64,000 nt of DNA from Armillaria gallica. Taxonomy: Eukaryota; Basidiomycota; Agaricomycetes; Agaricales; Physalacriaceae. The stretch is taken from NCBI GenBank assembly GCA_037576215.1, contig JBANDB010000009.1, positions 682,001 to 746,000 of the forward strand, read 5' to 3'. Below the pieces are notes generated by a model. That model saw only the letters and a program-made list of their open reading frames with translations, did not search any database and was not told where the DNA came from. The position numbers and the translations under genes are program-made. This document shows, piece by piece, positions 48,491-59,501 of this stretch. Each line of letters begins with the position of its first letter. Within the stretch, counting starts at the first letter, position 1.

Positions 48491-51400
48491 TACATTGGTG
48501 ATAAGTGTAGAGTTAGTGATTGGTTTAGTGTTGTTGGTGTTCATTGCCAGCCTCTAGTCCATTTGCCACTTGCCGTTACCGAGCACATCAGCGAGTCTGT
48601 GGGATCCGAGGAACACCCAGAGATTGATGGAGATATTACTGCAACTGCCGAGGACGTCAATGGGTACGATAATGTCGACCTCGAAACGTATGAGGACAAG
48701 TCTGATGCGAATGAGGAGTCAGATGATAGCGGAGAACGCATGAACTACATCACATCATCGTCTGAAACCAAAGATGACGACAAGGCATGGACAGCCCCGA
48801 ATGAATCTGGCGATGAAATCGTATATGGAGACCCCAGTCAGAACGATGAGGCTACCATGCAGGACATACCGCTGTCTGAATTCGGGGGTCCCATACCAGA
48901 GAGTGCAACGAGCCCCATCCTGAGAATACGAGTGCACCCCACCGAGGTGGAATGACCACGAGCGGAGGTGTACGCTATGACAGAGGTGGGAGACATAATT
49001 CCCCAGCAAGGCAGAGTTCAGCTGTGAGTACAAAAGGAACCAACTGATCGCCCTATACCAGGTGACAAGAGGTGCTTAGTTACAGCATTAGACATAAACG
49101 GGCTTGAGGCTGTAACTCTGTGGGATAGCGGGAGCATGTCAATGGCTATGTCGCCCGCATTCGCAGACATATCTAAAGCGGTCGTTGCCCAACTAAGGAA
49201 CCCAGTGGTACTACAGCTTGGTACTGTGGGGAGCCAGGCAAAGATAAATTTTGGAACATACTCGAGGATTGACTCGCAAGGGTTTGCAGGCCCAGAATAC
49301 TTCGATGTAGTCAATATCGACAAATACGACATAATTATCGGGACTCCATTCATGCACAAGAACAAGGTCGTGCTCGACTTTGAGAGGAAATGTGTAATAG
49401 TCAATGGGAAAAGGATGAAAGGAAAGGTGCTCGATGGTGACAAAGCAGATAAGATCGTGAGAAGATACAGGTTGAAGAAACCGGAGCAACCTCCCCAATG
49501 ACTACAGGGGAAGGTGACAATCGAGGAGGTGGACGATGAAGAAACAGCCACCTCCCATGGATCGAATAGCTCGAAACCGACACAAGAGAAGCCTGAACAG
49601 CGATCAAAACGACTGCACAGAGAGTATTGCCAACCCACATTGTCCAAGGTCAAGGTCAAAGACATGTTTACAGATGAGATGGACGAACAGCACCATGATG
49701 ACTGTCACGTAATTGACCAAGAAGAGGTCAAACCAGTAAGAAAACGGTTTTGGGACAGACCGATCCCTGCCCAAAGAATGGAGTGGCCCGGGGACACGAG
49801 AATGCCACAAGAGTGGAACATGATGATTAACGATATGAGAGGTATCGAGAACGACCCACAAGGGTACCGAGAGGCAAGAGATGATAGGAAAACAAGCATA
49901 TATGAGGCATCACAGAAAGCAGAAAGTGCGGGCCCCTACAAATTCACACGATCGCGGTACCCTGACAAGGGGGACTGAGAAAGGATCATGAATATGATGG
50001 TAATAGAACCAGAAATTGGCTCTGATACCATGACAGAACACATTGTGAAGATGTGTGAACAGAATGAGAAACGGAATATACAAAAACGAGTACCCCGGGC
50101 ACAGAAACCCAAGCCGAGAGCAGGGAAAGAGAAAGAGAGTCTCTGTGAGGAAGATATCCCAGAGTTACGCCAAGGATGGCACGATGAATTCGAAGACCTG
50201 CTACAAGGGGTGCCAGAGGAAATGCCCCCATTTAGGATTGTTAATCATGAGATACCACTCATAGACACAGAAAAGAAATACCGATATCATCTCCCAAGGT
50301 GTCCAAATTCACTGAAAGCAGAATTTAACGAGAAAGTTGAAAAGTACACATGGGCGGGATGGTGGTTGCTTGCGGCGGCGAGCCAAGCAGCACCCATGCT
50401 ATGTCTATCCAAGAAGGATAGGCACCTGCAGACAGTAGTCGACTGCAGACAGCACAACGAGAATACGGTTAAGGACATCACTCCCATGCCAGACCAGGAC
50501 AGTATAAGGGAAGATGTTGCAAAAGCCAAATATTGTTCGAAGATAGACTTATCGGATGCATACGAACAAGTACGCATTGCCCCAGATGACATATGGAAAA
50601 CCACGTTCGCCACTATACAGGGGATGTTTAATAGTGCGGTGATGCAACAGGGCGACTGCAATGCACTGGCCACATTCCAACGCCTCATGACGTCGATATT
50701 CCAAGACGTTATCGGAGTATTCATGCACGTATACATTGATGACATTCATATTCTCGGATACGATAGAAGACCATCAAAAACATCTGAGAGTAATTTTCGA
50801 AAGATTGAGGGAACAGACACTTTACTTGAAATGGAAGAAATGCAAACTTTACGCAAAATGCGTGGATTGCTTAGGATACATCATAGACGATGATGGACTT
50901 CATGCTGATGAGGATAAATTGACACGGATCATTGACTGGCGCACGCCTCATTCATATCATGACATCCAACGATTCGTTGGTCTCATACAGTACCTTTCAT
51001 CATTTCTGCCCAATGTCACTGCATACACAGGGCCTCTATTAGCCATGACCCAGAATGGTAACGTGTTCAACTGGCATCCCCTACATCAAAGGTGCTTCGA
51101 GATGATAAAAGCCATTTGCAGCAAAACACTGATTCTACAACCAATTGACACTCGTAACACAGACCCAATATGGGTCATATGCGACGCCTCGAAATCAGGC
51201 GTGGGGGCAATGTACAGGCAGGGCCTGACGTGGCAAGAGTGTCGCCCGGCAGGATTCATGTCCAAGAAATTTACGGCGGCTCAACACAACTACCGGGTCC
51301 ATGAATTGGAAACGTTGGCAATATTGGAGGCGCTCCTTAAATGGGAGGATAAACTGATTGGTTACAGAATCCACATGATTACAGACCATAAAGCACTAGA

Positions 51401-51527
51401 ATTCTTCAAGACCCAGACAAACTTGACGGGACATCAGATGCGATGGGCTGATTACCTGTCACGGTTCGATTTCGACATCACATACATAAAAGGAGAGAAT
51501 AACAAGGTGGCCGACTGTCTATCCTGA
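48443..51527 (+). pseudogene. Protease, reverse transcriptase and RNase H of the LTR element
   Basis: An acidic linker (48590-48950) precedes a retropepsin-like domain with TLWDSGS (about 49115, catalytic Asp) and DIIIGTPFM. The reverse transcriptase (50250-51000) has LQTVVDCRQHN, SKIDLSDAYEQVRI, and the active-site YIDD near 50730. A frameshift follows immediately, and the text resumes in the next frame (FIFSDTIEDHQKHL, KKCKLYAKCVDCLGYII). RNase H-like sequence follows (WVICDASKSGVGA, HELETLAILEALLKWEDKL, ITDHKALEFF) and ends with KVADCLS before TGA 51525. In-frame TGA stops lie at 48953, 49025, 49499 and 49976. These are the domains that copy the RNA into DNA; this copy cannot work. Confidence 0.88.
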
Positions 51528-53536
51528 TATTATGAGAACGACACGTTCGAGGATATACATAAAGCCCAGGAATATGTACGAGTGGACGCTGAATACGACG
51601 ATTTCCTCGACGAAGAACAGGGTTATCCTGGAGCCCATCCTGGAGCCCGCTGGGCAAACCGGACTCACAGGGAAAGGGACCGAGGTCAAGGAGGTTCTAG
51701 CTTGAATCGTGGACGTGACCATGCCCAAGTGGGGAGGGGTAGAGAAAACATGTCGAGCTGGCAGAAACGATCACGGTGGTCCCAAGACACATTCAATGCC
51801 TGCCAGAGGAGGACAAGAACAATGAAATGCTGGACTTGTACGATCAACGACAATTTGGAGGAACTATCCCAGATGAATGGATAACTCTGGAAGAGTGCAT
51901 CACCAACCTCTCCAGGGACCTACCAGCAATGCCGCTCAGGGATGGATCATACCCAGTGTGCGCCCCAGACAACCATCCTATGGCGGACATAATTGACGGT
52001 GTGGGTCCAACAAACGATGATCCCACCAATGACAGGAAGTCATTAAATTCAGTTCAGGCTGCATGACTGTTCGTAGAACGACGAAACAGGAGGCTACACC
52101 ACCCAGGCAGACTACCTACATGGTTGAACAGGGTCGGACCAACGTACGAACGGGACAATGTGTTCCACAGGATGTATGGCCCTGGGTTCACGTATGACCC
52201 ACGCACGAACACCATATACATGGACCGAGAGGTGGTTGATGCTGCACAAGCACTGGCAGAAGGTCTGGATTATCATGCTCCCGACGGTATGACGATACAA
52301 CCCAACCCGAGAGGATTCCTGATGAACGTACAGGAGGTACAGGAGACTGTCACCTACATACACATGCAACAACCAGGTTGGCAGAGCATGCTGAGACTCT
52401 TAAGTGAATTCAATCGGATATCAGAAGCTGTGGTACTCAGATACTGAGACTTGTTGATGCATGAAGTCATTGAACTCTTCAAACACAATCATAGGTTACA
52501 GGACCTCCACCAGAGTATGCAGAGACCATACTTCATTGAACTGGACGATAGGTACAGGGTGACCAGCAGGGGATCCATGGCCAATGGAGCAGGACTTCCC
52601 GACCCTGTAAATGGGATGCTAGATGACTGGTGCCAGTATACCGCGCACCACTTCTGCCCTGGAGGAATGAACCTGGCAGGAGGGATCATCATGGACACAT
52701 CGTTCTGCATAAGTTACACCAGTGCCTGGGGAATGGTTTTGCTTCAGTTCCTACACCCTGCAGGAGCCAAGAACTATTATGGATGGTACTTTGCAGGTAT
52801 AATTTTCAGACCAAGGTTTTACTCGGACTTCATATGTCGGTGGAACCAAGACCGGCCTGATGAGGTACCCATAGTAGTAGCACCAGACGCCCCAACCATC
52901 AGGAGGATGACGTTCAACGCCGCCCCTGAAAATTTGTCTGAACTAGATGTTATACGACATCTGGCAGCATGCGCGATCACCCAAGAAATGCTGGATAATG
53001 CGTATCCACGGGCACAGGCATGGATAGACCAACACTTCACCATACACTTCCAAGCCCACTACCAGGACCTGGAAGTCGAGCGCCATGAGCACATCAGGTG
53101 ATACGGGGAGCCACGACTCACCAAGGAATTTCAAGGATGGTGGTCACCAAGTGTGGAAGACACTCACCGGATCAGGGCTATGCTATACTACGAATGTTAT
53201 GAGCATCAGCCGACTGGGAAGATCAGTACCCAGAGCAACCCGTACATGCTACTGCGAGGCGAAAGCAGCATTTTTACGTGGCTGAACGAGTTTCCCCCAG
53301 CCATCCCCAGCCTAGCCACGTCACCTGCGATGGCAATGCCTGACACCAGAACCTTCACCAACGTCGACGAGGACATACCGATGCCATCAATCGCCGATAC
53401 CAGCATGGAGACCACGCTTAATGGTGCCGTCGATGATGCACCCATGGATGACAATGACGAAAGTGATGTCAACACATTGGACCTCGTTGACGAACTTGGA
53501 AAAGCTCACATCGCTCCTAGAGCCCGGAGCGAGTGA
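51528..53536 (+). pseudogene. Unrecognised ORF in the place of integrase
   Basis: After RNase H about 650 codons continue in the element, with TGA at 52064, 52445 and 53099 and one frameshift near 51770. The first part is acidic and then arginine/glycine-rich (51650-51740). The middle contains PTWLNRVGPTYERDNVFHRM, GPGFTYDPRTNTIYM, and YTAHHFCPGGMNLAGGIIMD. The end is acidic (NVDEDIPMPS, DESDVNTLDLVDELG). I find no HHCC zinc site, no D-D-35-E arrangement and no chromodomain. I have an impression of similar hypothetical proteins next to mushroom Ty3 elements but cannot name a family. It could be a structural or envelope-like extra, or a protein unrelated to integration. Confidence 0.6.
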
Positions 53537-53579
53537 TGCACATTGTCTAGACCAATAACTCAGTCTGATTGGGGGGGGG

Positions 53580-53783
53580 TGTAAGGGACAGCACCCTAAC
53601 CATCTAGACACATATCTGTAGGACTACGATTAGTACTGGTTAGCATTGGCCCAGCCGATGCCCTTTATATACTGTGCACAGCATTAGTAAGAAAGTAGTC
53701 TTTATCTTGTACACATGCGTAGTTGATCAATATAACTTGGTCTAAGCTACATTGCGTACTTCAAGATTAAGTACTCCCTTACA
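53580..53783 (+). repeat. 3' LTR, 204 bp
   Basis: Same length and ends as the 5' LTR, with five base differences. It is followed directly by the CCTGC target duplication and the rest of the transposase gene. Confidence 0.93.
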
Positions 53784-53788
53784 CCTGC

Positions 53789-54215
53789 GCTTTTCGGAAT
53801 TCCTTTGGGAATGTGTTGTAAGCCTGAATTCTTCATCAGAGAAGGTTAATGTATATGACTCCTTTATAGATCCCTCTTACAAATCCTTATCCAGGTCCCC
53901 GAAGCATCCTTCTGCTCAATAATTGTAATATTCATCGCGCTGAAGAGATTTGTGCACTTGTTGAGGATGACGCTCATGAGTTCTTATTAGTGCATGTCCT
54001 CATATTCTATCTCAACTTCTATGATAGAATGCAAGCTTGTTTTTCTACTGCCATATTTGCCTGACTACAATCCTATCGAGCAAGCTTTTTCTGCCATCAA
54101 GGCATTTTTACGTCGCTCTTGGGATGATTTTTTGCTATCAGTCATTGATCATGCTTGTCATAGTATTACAGCTTCAAAAGCATGGGGCTTCTTTCATTCA
54201 TCTGGCTATGTTTAG
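53789..54215 (+). pseudogene. Tc1/mariner-type transposase, C-terminal part
   Basis: It continues the gene cut at 44192. Recognisable text: NPYPGPRSILLLNN, CNIHRAEEICALVEDDAHES, then CKLVFLLPYLPDYNPIEQAF with SAIKAFLRRSWDD, ending SSGYV and TAG at 54213-54215. The second catalytic site reads LLNNC where the family has an Asp (LDNC), so a key residue is lost. Glu in NPIEQ is kept. A frameshift and stops lie around 53880-54000. Confidence 0.85.
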
Positions 54216-54546
54216 ACACATTACATACAGTTTTCAAGTATGCTACAAGCATTGAGTGCTTCTACATTCTACTGCAATTAGGAAATAACATTACAATGTG
54301 GTTCTAGTTCGAGAAGTTCTGATACAGTGTACAAGACAGCAATGACAAAAGTGAAGGAATCAATGTCAGAAATTACTCATCTGAAATGATAGGAACATAG
54401 CCAGAGGGAACTGGAAGATACATCTCAGTCATTTTGCAGAAATAGAACCAGCTGAAGTCAGTCTCATCAAAATCAATATCATCGGTCTCCATCATGCATG
54501 GTCCAAACAATATTTGATGCCCTCCTTCATGGTACCTCTTTTCGAA
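54216..54546. other. Intergenic stretch
   Basis: No feature is recognised. It lies between the transposase end and the 3' end of the minus-strand SAM-like gene. Confidence 0.4.
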
Positions 54547-56016
54547 TCAGACTTTCTTGTTCAGCAGCATAGCAGACATGGGTTCCGTCATCTCAACAGT
54601 AACCATTCGCTTCTGCTTAGCATCCAGCCCATTCCACCAGTGCTGAGCATTCTGCTTCAAATGGATGATGTCTCCAGACCTGAACCCAATGCTTTGTAGC
54701 TCCTTGTCCTCGACCTGGTGAAGGATGTCAGGACCAAAGCCCTGGTCATGAAGAGCATCTTCATAACTCAAGGCATCAGACACTCCCAATGCCTTTTCAC
54801 AGTGGGCAAGGAAGCAAGTGAGCTTCAAGGGGGTATTCATAATCGGAGATGCAGTTCGTTGTGGTGTTGAAGGCAAGGGAGTATCATGATTACAGCATGC
54901 AGATCGAGATGTGGAGGCAAGGGAAAGAGCTTGGGAGATGATGTCGAGAGAGTGGTTGCTAGTGGGAGTATCAGTCATTGTCAGATGTCCATTCTGTCCA
55001 TGCACTGGAAACAGAGCGTTCATGATTGGCTTGGGGACAGATCAAGGACTGGTGATAGAAGATATTGAAGGTAGCTGAATTGGGGGGCTTCATTTTATCA
55101 GTCTGGGCATCATACTGTTTCGTCATCAGCTTACAGGTGGAAGAATGGCCAAGCAATCAACATACTATAGCTCTTGCCCATTCTTTCATAGTGGCAGGGG
55201 TCAAAGAGAGAGAAGCACCAGATTCTGCATTGATATATGTGAAACCTGTGCCACTGTTGTTGCAGTATTCTTGTTCGAGGATTTTTCGAATTCGAGCAAG
55301 CTCTGTATCCATAGCCGAAGCCTTGCTCTCTCTCGCACCCTAGTAGATAAGCATGATTAGTACTTAGATATATTGGTCAGAAACAATGGCGCACCAGCCT
55401 GGCTTCGTCTTCTTCTTCTGAAGAGTCACTGCTAGCATCATCATCATCTCCTCCCTGTCACTAATAAGTATATAGTTAGCATAGATAGAAATGCAAAAAT
55501 ATGAACTCCACACACCTTCTTCAACGCTGCTTCAATGTCTTTCACATTGGCAATAACCAAGACCGTTCTGGTGGGCTTGTGCTTGATGATCTTTGCTATG
55601 GCTTCCTCATACTCATCAAAAATTTCAATGTCAATACCATCTGATTTTCTGAGAAAGCATTGAGAGAATATAGACACATTAAAAGTGTGATAAACAACTT
55701 ACCCGGCAGGAGGAACTACCATTTTGATGCAATAAACAGAATGTGCAGTGGCCTTGCAGTTGGTGATAGAAAACTTTTCGAGCATAGTATTCAGGAAGAG
55801 AACATAATTGTCACGGGTAGTAGCAAATCGGAACTGAATATCTTTGACTTTTGGATCCTTTTTCTTGGTGGTGGTTCCCTTCTTCTTGCCCTTTCCGCCT
55901 GTACTGGTCTTTGAATAGAAGATAAAGCAAAGAGAGACAGAAGCATTATGGGACTTGGCAGGTGCTGGGTCTACCTTGTTTTGCTCTTCATCTGGGGTCG
56001 GTTGTTGAGGTGCCAT
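54547..56016 (-). CDS. SAM-like domain protein, multi-exon, probably element-associated
   Basis: The ATG at 56016 begins MAPQQPTPDEEQNK. Clear exons: 56016-55703 (lysine-rich GGKGKKKGTTTKKKDPKVKD, then a globular region with FATTRDNYVLFLNTMLEKF), 55648-55516 (DGIDIEIFDEYEEAIAKI), 55454-55395 (acidic GGDDDDASSDSSEEEDEA) and 55339-55166 (ELARIRKILEQEY, TPATMKEWARAI), all GT-AG and in phase. A further exon starts at 55114 (YDAQTDKMKPPNSATFNI). Its join to the last open part (to TGA 54547) is unresolved. The last part carries a sterile-alpha-motif-like fold (LTCFLAHCEKALGVSDAL, GFGPDILHQVEDKELQSIGF, GDIIHLKQNAQHWW). SAM-like domains mediate protein binding. Repeated fragments at 43.4 and 27.1 kb suggest it travels with mobile DNA. 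No catalytic domain is seen. Confidence 0.65.
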
Positions 56017-56517
56017 GATAGTATCATGGTGGGAGGCAAATGATTGCATGTCATCCTGTTTGGGGCCAGGGCTATCTGATATAAATATGACCACACAAAT
56101 ATTTTCCAAAGCGTGATTCTGCATAAATATGAAAAGCGCTATAAGTACACCAAGCAACGATAACCCTAGAAAATACCCATTTCTCCTTCCAATAAGCTGT
56201 CACAGTTTCTCGAACATCTTGGATAGGCTAAGCATGACCCTTGCAACTGCCTGCCGGTCAACGATGTCCTCGAGACTCGAGTGAGCCCTTTGGCACATAT
56301 GAAGAGCCTGGGGCTCCGAATGTTGAAAAATAGTACGAACCAGAAGGAAAGAAGACAACCATGTGAGCAGACATGTTGTGGGTTTATTTTTGTCTGCAAG
56401 GTTTCCAGCCGAATGAAGGACTTCTGAGGTGGCCTGCCCTCAGTTGAGTACTTTCCACCCTGCATTACTGTGATGTGACATCCAGAAAAGGGAATTTTTA
56501 CATGAGCTGGCTCCCAT

Positions 56518-57137
56518 CACTGCTGGGGCCTGTTGGTGTTTTTGCCTGAAAGATGGCAGGTAAACACCAGCATGTGTTTGTGTCGATCTTTCAGAAAGTA
56601 AACACTGCAATGTAATTACATGACAAATGATACCCAGTTTTTTGTACTGTTCCTATTTCCATGTTAATACAAGTATTTTTGTAAGGAAATACCTAAATAA
56701 GGAGATGCTGTCATTTGGTCCGTGTTTCCCATCATGTTCTTTGTTCAAAAACACCTGAGGAACCATACCACATGTAATGATTGGTGTTTCTTGTGGTGTT
56801 TCTGGTAACAAACACCCGGTCTTTCCTTTGTTCTGGAGGTGTTTCCTACTACAAATACCTCAATGAAACACCAACCATTACACATGGTGTGGTTCCTCGG
56901 GTGTTTTTGAACAAAGAACACGATGGGAAACACGGACCAAATGACAGCATCTCCTTATTTAGGTATTTCCTTACAAAAATACTTGTATTAACACGGAAAT
57001 AGGAACAGTACAAAAAACTGGGTATCATTTGTTATGTAATTACATCGCAGTGTTGACTTTCTGAAAGATCGACACAAACACATGCTGGTGTTTACCTGCC
57101 GTCATTCAGGCAAAAACACCAACGAGCCCCAGCAGTG
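56518..57137. mobile_element. 620-bp near-perfect palindrome (foldback element)
   Basis: The left end (CACTGCTGGGGC) and right end (GCCCCAGCAGTG) begin inverted arms of about 290 bp that pair almost base for base, with position x pairing with 113655 minus x. The match decays towards a short centre near 56827. It encodes nothing convincing; the ORFs on both strands are mirror images. Flanks show at best a 3-bp CAT repeat. It may be a hairpin-forming MITE or the inverted remnants of one element. Confidence 0.85.
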
Positions 57138-57896
57138 CATGAAGTCAAGTGGCGAAACAATGGCTAAGTACTATAGCACAGAGGTACTCTGAGCCTGCCA
57201 CTGTAAATTTAACAGCACTATCACATTTTTAAGAAAATTTTGTGAAGGATAAGTTTATTGAAAATCTACAGAGAATACATTGGCTAAGCTACACTAAGTA
57301 TTACCAGACTCGTGCTCTGCTGCCACTCGGGGCTACAGAAACAACAAAGGCACGACATGGCATATCGAGGACAGCCGTTGCTTCCCCCTGATGTCATCTC
57401 ATTTCCTCTCTATTTTGCACATGCAGCAGCCCGAGGGACGGCCTACACGAGCCAGGGAGTTCAGGGTCAACGAGTTGGGGTCGCTGTTGTGTTGTCGTTG
57501 TCGTGGGCATAGTGTGGTGATGGCCACTAGTGCAGGCGGGGATCAGAGAGTAATGCGCGTGGGGAAGTGGGCGCGCGAGCTGGGGGAGAGCGAGGGATGA
57601 CCGTGACCGTCGACTGGTCGTGGTAATAGTCAATACTCAAGATGAGCTGACCCGTGTTTCCGGTCAGCTCGACTGAAAATTCCCTTTTTTGGACTCACGT
57701 GGCGAAGGTGTCAAGGGCGGAAAGTCAAAAACTCCTGCCCTCAAGTCCACGTGCTTGCTTGCCACTTTGGCGCTTTGTCTGGTTACTTATTTGGCGTACA
57801 GTAATATCAATCAACATTAAAGGTGCTAGACTTGACTGGGTTATTCTATGCTATGTCTAATGTGATATTCTTTAGTTCATTGACCGCGACGAAACT
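57138..57896. other. Upstream region of the F-box gene
   Basis: Only short ORFs are seen. The GC-rich part (57380-57600) has no recognised product. The promoter of the gene starting at 57897 should be in the last few hundred bases, but no distinct motif stands out. Confidence 0.4.
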
Positions 57897-59501
57897 ATGA
57901 TCACAACCGCATCTCCGACATGTGGGTGGCCATGTCCTCAGTGCGGGTTCGCGCCATCTGAAAGGCCTCTTCCCAACGGGATCTCTGCAACTCGACATCA
58001 ATATTTCTTTGTCTGTAACGAAGCTCCTGTCGGTGTAGAGTGGGCAGAACTAGAAGCTGTTGTCCGTGAGGGAGAGCGATATTTAGCTCTCCTCCAGCAA
58101 CGCATATCACTGACTCAGAATACGCTCGAATCACTCTTGAAAGAGCAGAACCGAGCAGCGAAGCACATATCTGACTCAAAATTGGTCTTGAATCCCGTCC
58201 GTCGTCTGCCCCTCGAGATTTTGAGCCACATCTTTCTTTCATGTCTCCTTCCAGACAGCATGCTGTTACAGTCCAGCGATACGGACATGGATACATCGTT
58301 GATTGATTCCCTCAACATCACAAATTCTCCCTGGAACTTATCTTACGTCTCGTCTCAATGGCGGAAGGCTGTTTTGACCACACCGAGACTATGGTCGTTC
58401 ATCCGGCTTCAACTTCGCAAATATGAGGACCGCAAAGCTTCATTATTCCGTCTTGGGACATATTTAGAGAGGTCCGGTACACAACGCCTCACTGTTGCTA
58501 TTGAGAGCGAGGAGGATATGTCGGACCATCCCGTTCTTCCCATGATTCTCTCCACCTCTCCCCGATGGGAAAGGCTCTTCGTTGGTCTTCCCTTTTCCGC
58601 ATTACGCCTTTTCAATAATGTTTCCGGCTCATTGAGCGCTCTAACATGGCTCGACGTATACCTATATGAGCCCGAACCGGACACCGAGCCCATAACCATG
58701 ATTGAAGCGTTTCGTTTTGCACCGCAATTACGGGAGTTAAGACTCATAGAATGGGATTGGGGAACCTGTTTTCATGACCTGTTCCATCTTCCGTGGGACC
58801 AACTCATCAAGGCGTCGGTACATGGGAGCAATATGCAGTCCCTCGCAGTCGTGCAAAGAGCGCCGAATATGGTGTCTGGCAGTTTTGTGGCAGACGTAGA
58901 CTTCTTCCCAGACACACCGTCCGACTTGTGTTGGCACGCCCATCTCCAGGTGCTGATCATAACCAATAGCCTTGCATCTTCGCCAGAATGCATAGCCGAG
59001 TTAATTTCACGGCTCGCTCTGCCGGGACTCCTCGAGTTACGGATGGAATTTAGCGAGACGGAAGAGGATATTGTTTTGCCGGAATTCACCTCGGAGACTG
59101 CGCCGATGTTGGAGGATCTCTGTATACAGGTTGACGATTCAAAGACTCTCGACAGCCAAATGTTGACGCGCCTGTTGAAGCACACCCCACTCCTACTGTA
59201 CCTGAAACTCAGCGCGAAGGTGACAACCGATGATGTCTTCCTTCAGCTAGGAAGAAAGAGAGATTTTTTGCGATTGGTCCCTCAGCTACGCTTCATAAAC
59301 TTGACTGGATCCACGTTTGAGTTCGAGGACGCGAGCGATATAATCTCTGGGGCGGTCGCGTCCCGAAGAGAGGCAGTCAACGGGAGTAGGACCTTGCAGA
59401 CGCTCATTTTGGATGAGCCTTTGTGTTTTGATGATGATGATCTCTCTGCGAGATGGGAGAGACTCTGCCAGGACGGCCTGGATGTTCGATATGTTGGATG
59501 A
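57897..59501 (+). CDS. F-box domain protein, single exon, 534 aa
   Basis: An uninterrupted frame runs from ATG 57897 to TGA 59501. The N-terminus has a small cysteine group (C9, C13, C16). Residues 48-92 form a likely coiled coil (AELEAVVREGERYLALLQQ). The F-box follows at about 100-170: VRRLPLEILSHIFLSCL, then SPWNLSYVSSQWRKAVLTTP with RLWSFIRL. The C-terminal 360 residues are leucine-rich with irregular repeats, as in LRR-like F-box proteins. This coiled-coil plus F-box layout is very common in large mushroom F-box families. Such proteins are expected to bind Skp1 and bring a target to an SCF ubiquitin ligase; the target is unknown. Intact, with no lesions, right at the border of the mobile-element block. 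Confidence 0.9.
   Translation: MITTASPTCGWPCPQCGFAPSERPLPNGISATRHQYFFVCNEAPVGVEWAELEAVVREGERYLALLQQRISLTQNTLESLLKEQNRAAKHISDSKLVLNPVRRLPLEILSHIFLSCLLPDSMLLQSSDTDMDTSLIDSLNITNSPWNLSYVSSQWRKAVLTTPRLWSFIRLQLRKYEDRKASLFRLGTYLERSGTQRLTVAIESEEDMSDHPVLPMILSTSPRWERLFVGLPFSALRLFNNVSGSLSALTWLDVYLYEPEPDTEPITMIEAFRFAPQLRELRLIEWDWGTCFHDLFHLPWDQLIKASVHGSNMQSLAVVQRAPNMVSGSFVADVDFFPDTPSDLCWHAHLQVLIITNSLASSPECIAELISRLALPGLLELRMEFSETEEDIVLPEFTSETAPMLEDLCIQVDDSKTLDSQMLTRLLKHTPLLLYLKLSAKVTTDDVFLQLGRKRDFLRLVPQLRFINLTGSTFEFEDASDIISGAVASRREAVNGSRTLQTLILDEPLCFDDDDLSARWERLCQDGLDVRYVG

Larger units (their letters stand above)
44188..53788 (+). mobile_element. Ty3-like LTR retrotransposon without recognisable integrase
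   Basis: The element spans 44193-53783 (9,591 bp) and is flanked by CCTGC on both sides (44188-44192 and 53784-53788), a perfect 5-bp target duplication inside the transposase gene. The LTRs are 204 bp, begin TGTAAG and end CTTACA. A run of nine G before the 3' LTR (53571-53579) could be part of the polypurine tract. No clear primer-binding site follows the 5' LTR. Order: Gag-like, zinc knuckle, inserted ACTAGT tract, aspartic protease, reverse transcriptase, RNase H, unknown ORF. RNase H directly after the reverse transcriptase suggests the Ty3 group. There are eleven internal stops, all TGA, and two frameshifts, so it is inactive. Confidence 0.9.

Noticed and set aside
48443..48600. Start of the pol frame as a native N-terminus
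   Set aside because: The first residues read from the ACTAGT-rich foreign tract, so the apparent ATG at 48443 is probably not the element's own start.
56781..57002. ORFs on both strands within the 620-bp palindrome
   Set aside because: They are mirror images of each other made by the inverted arms and have no independent support.
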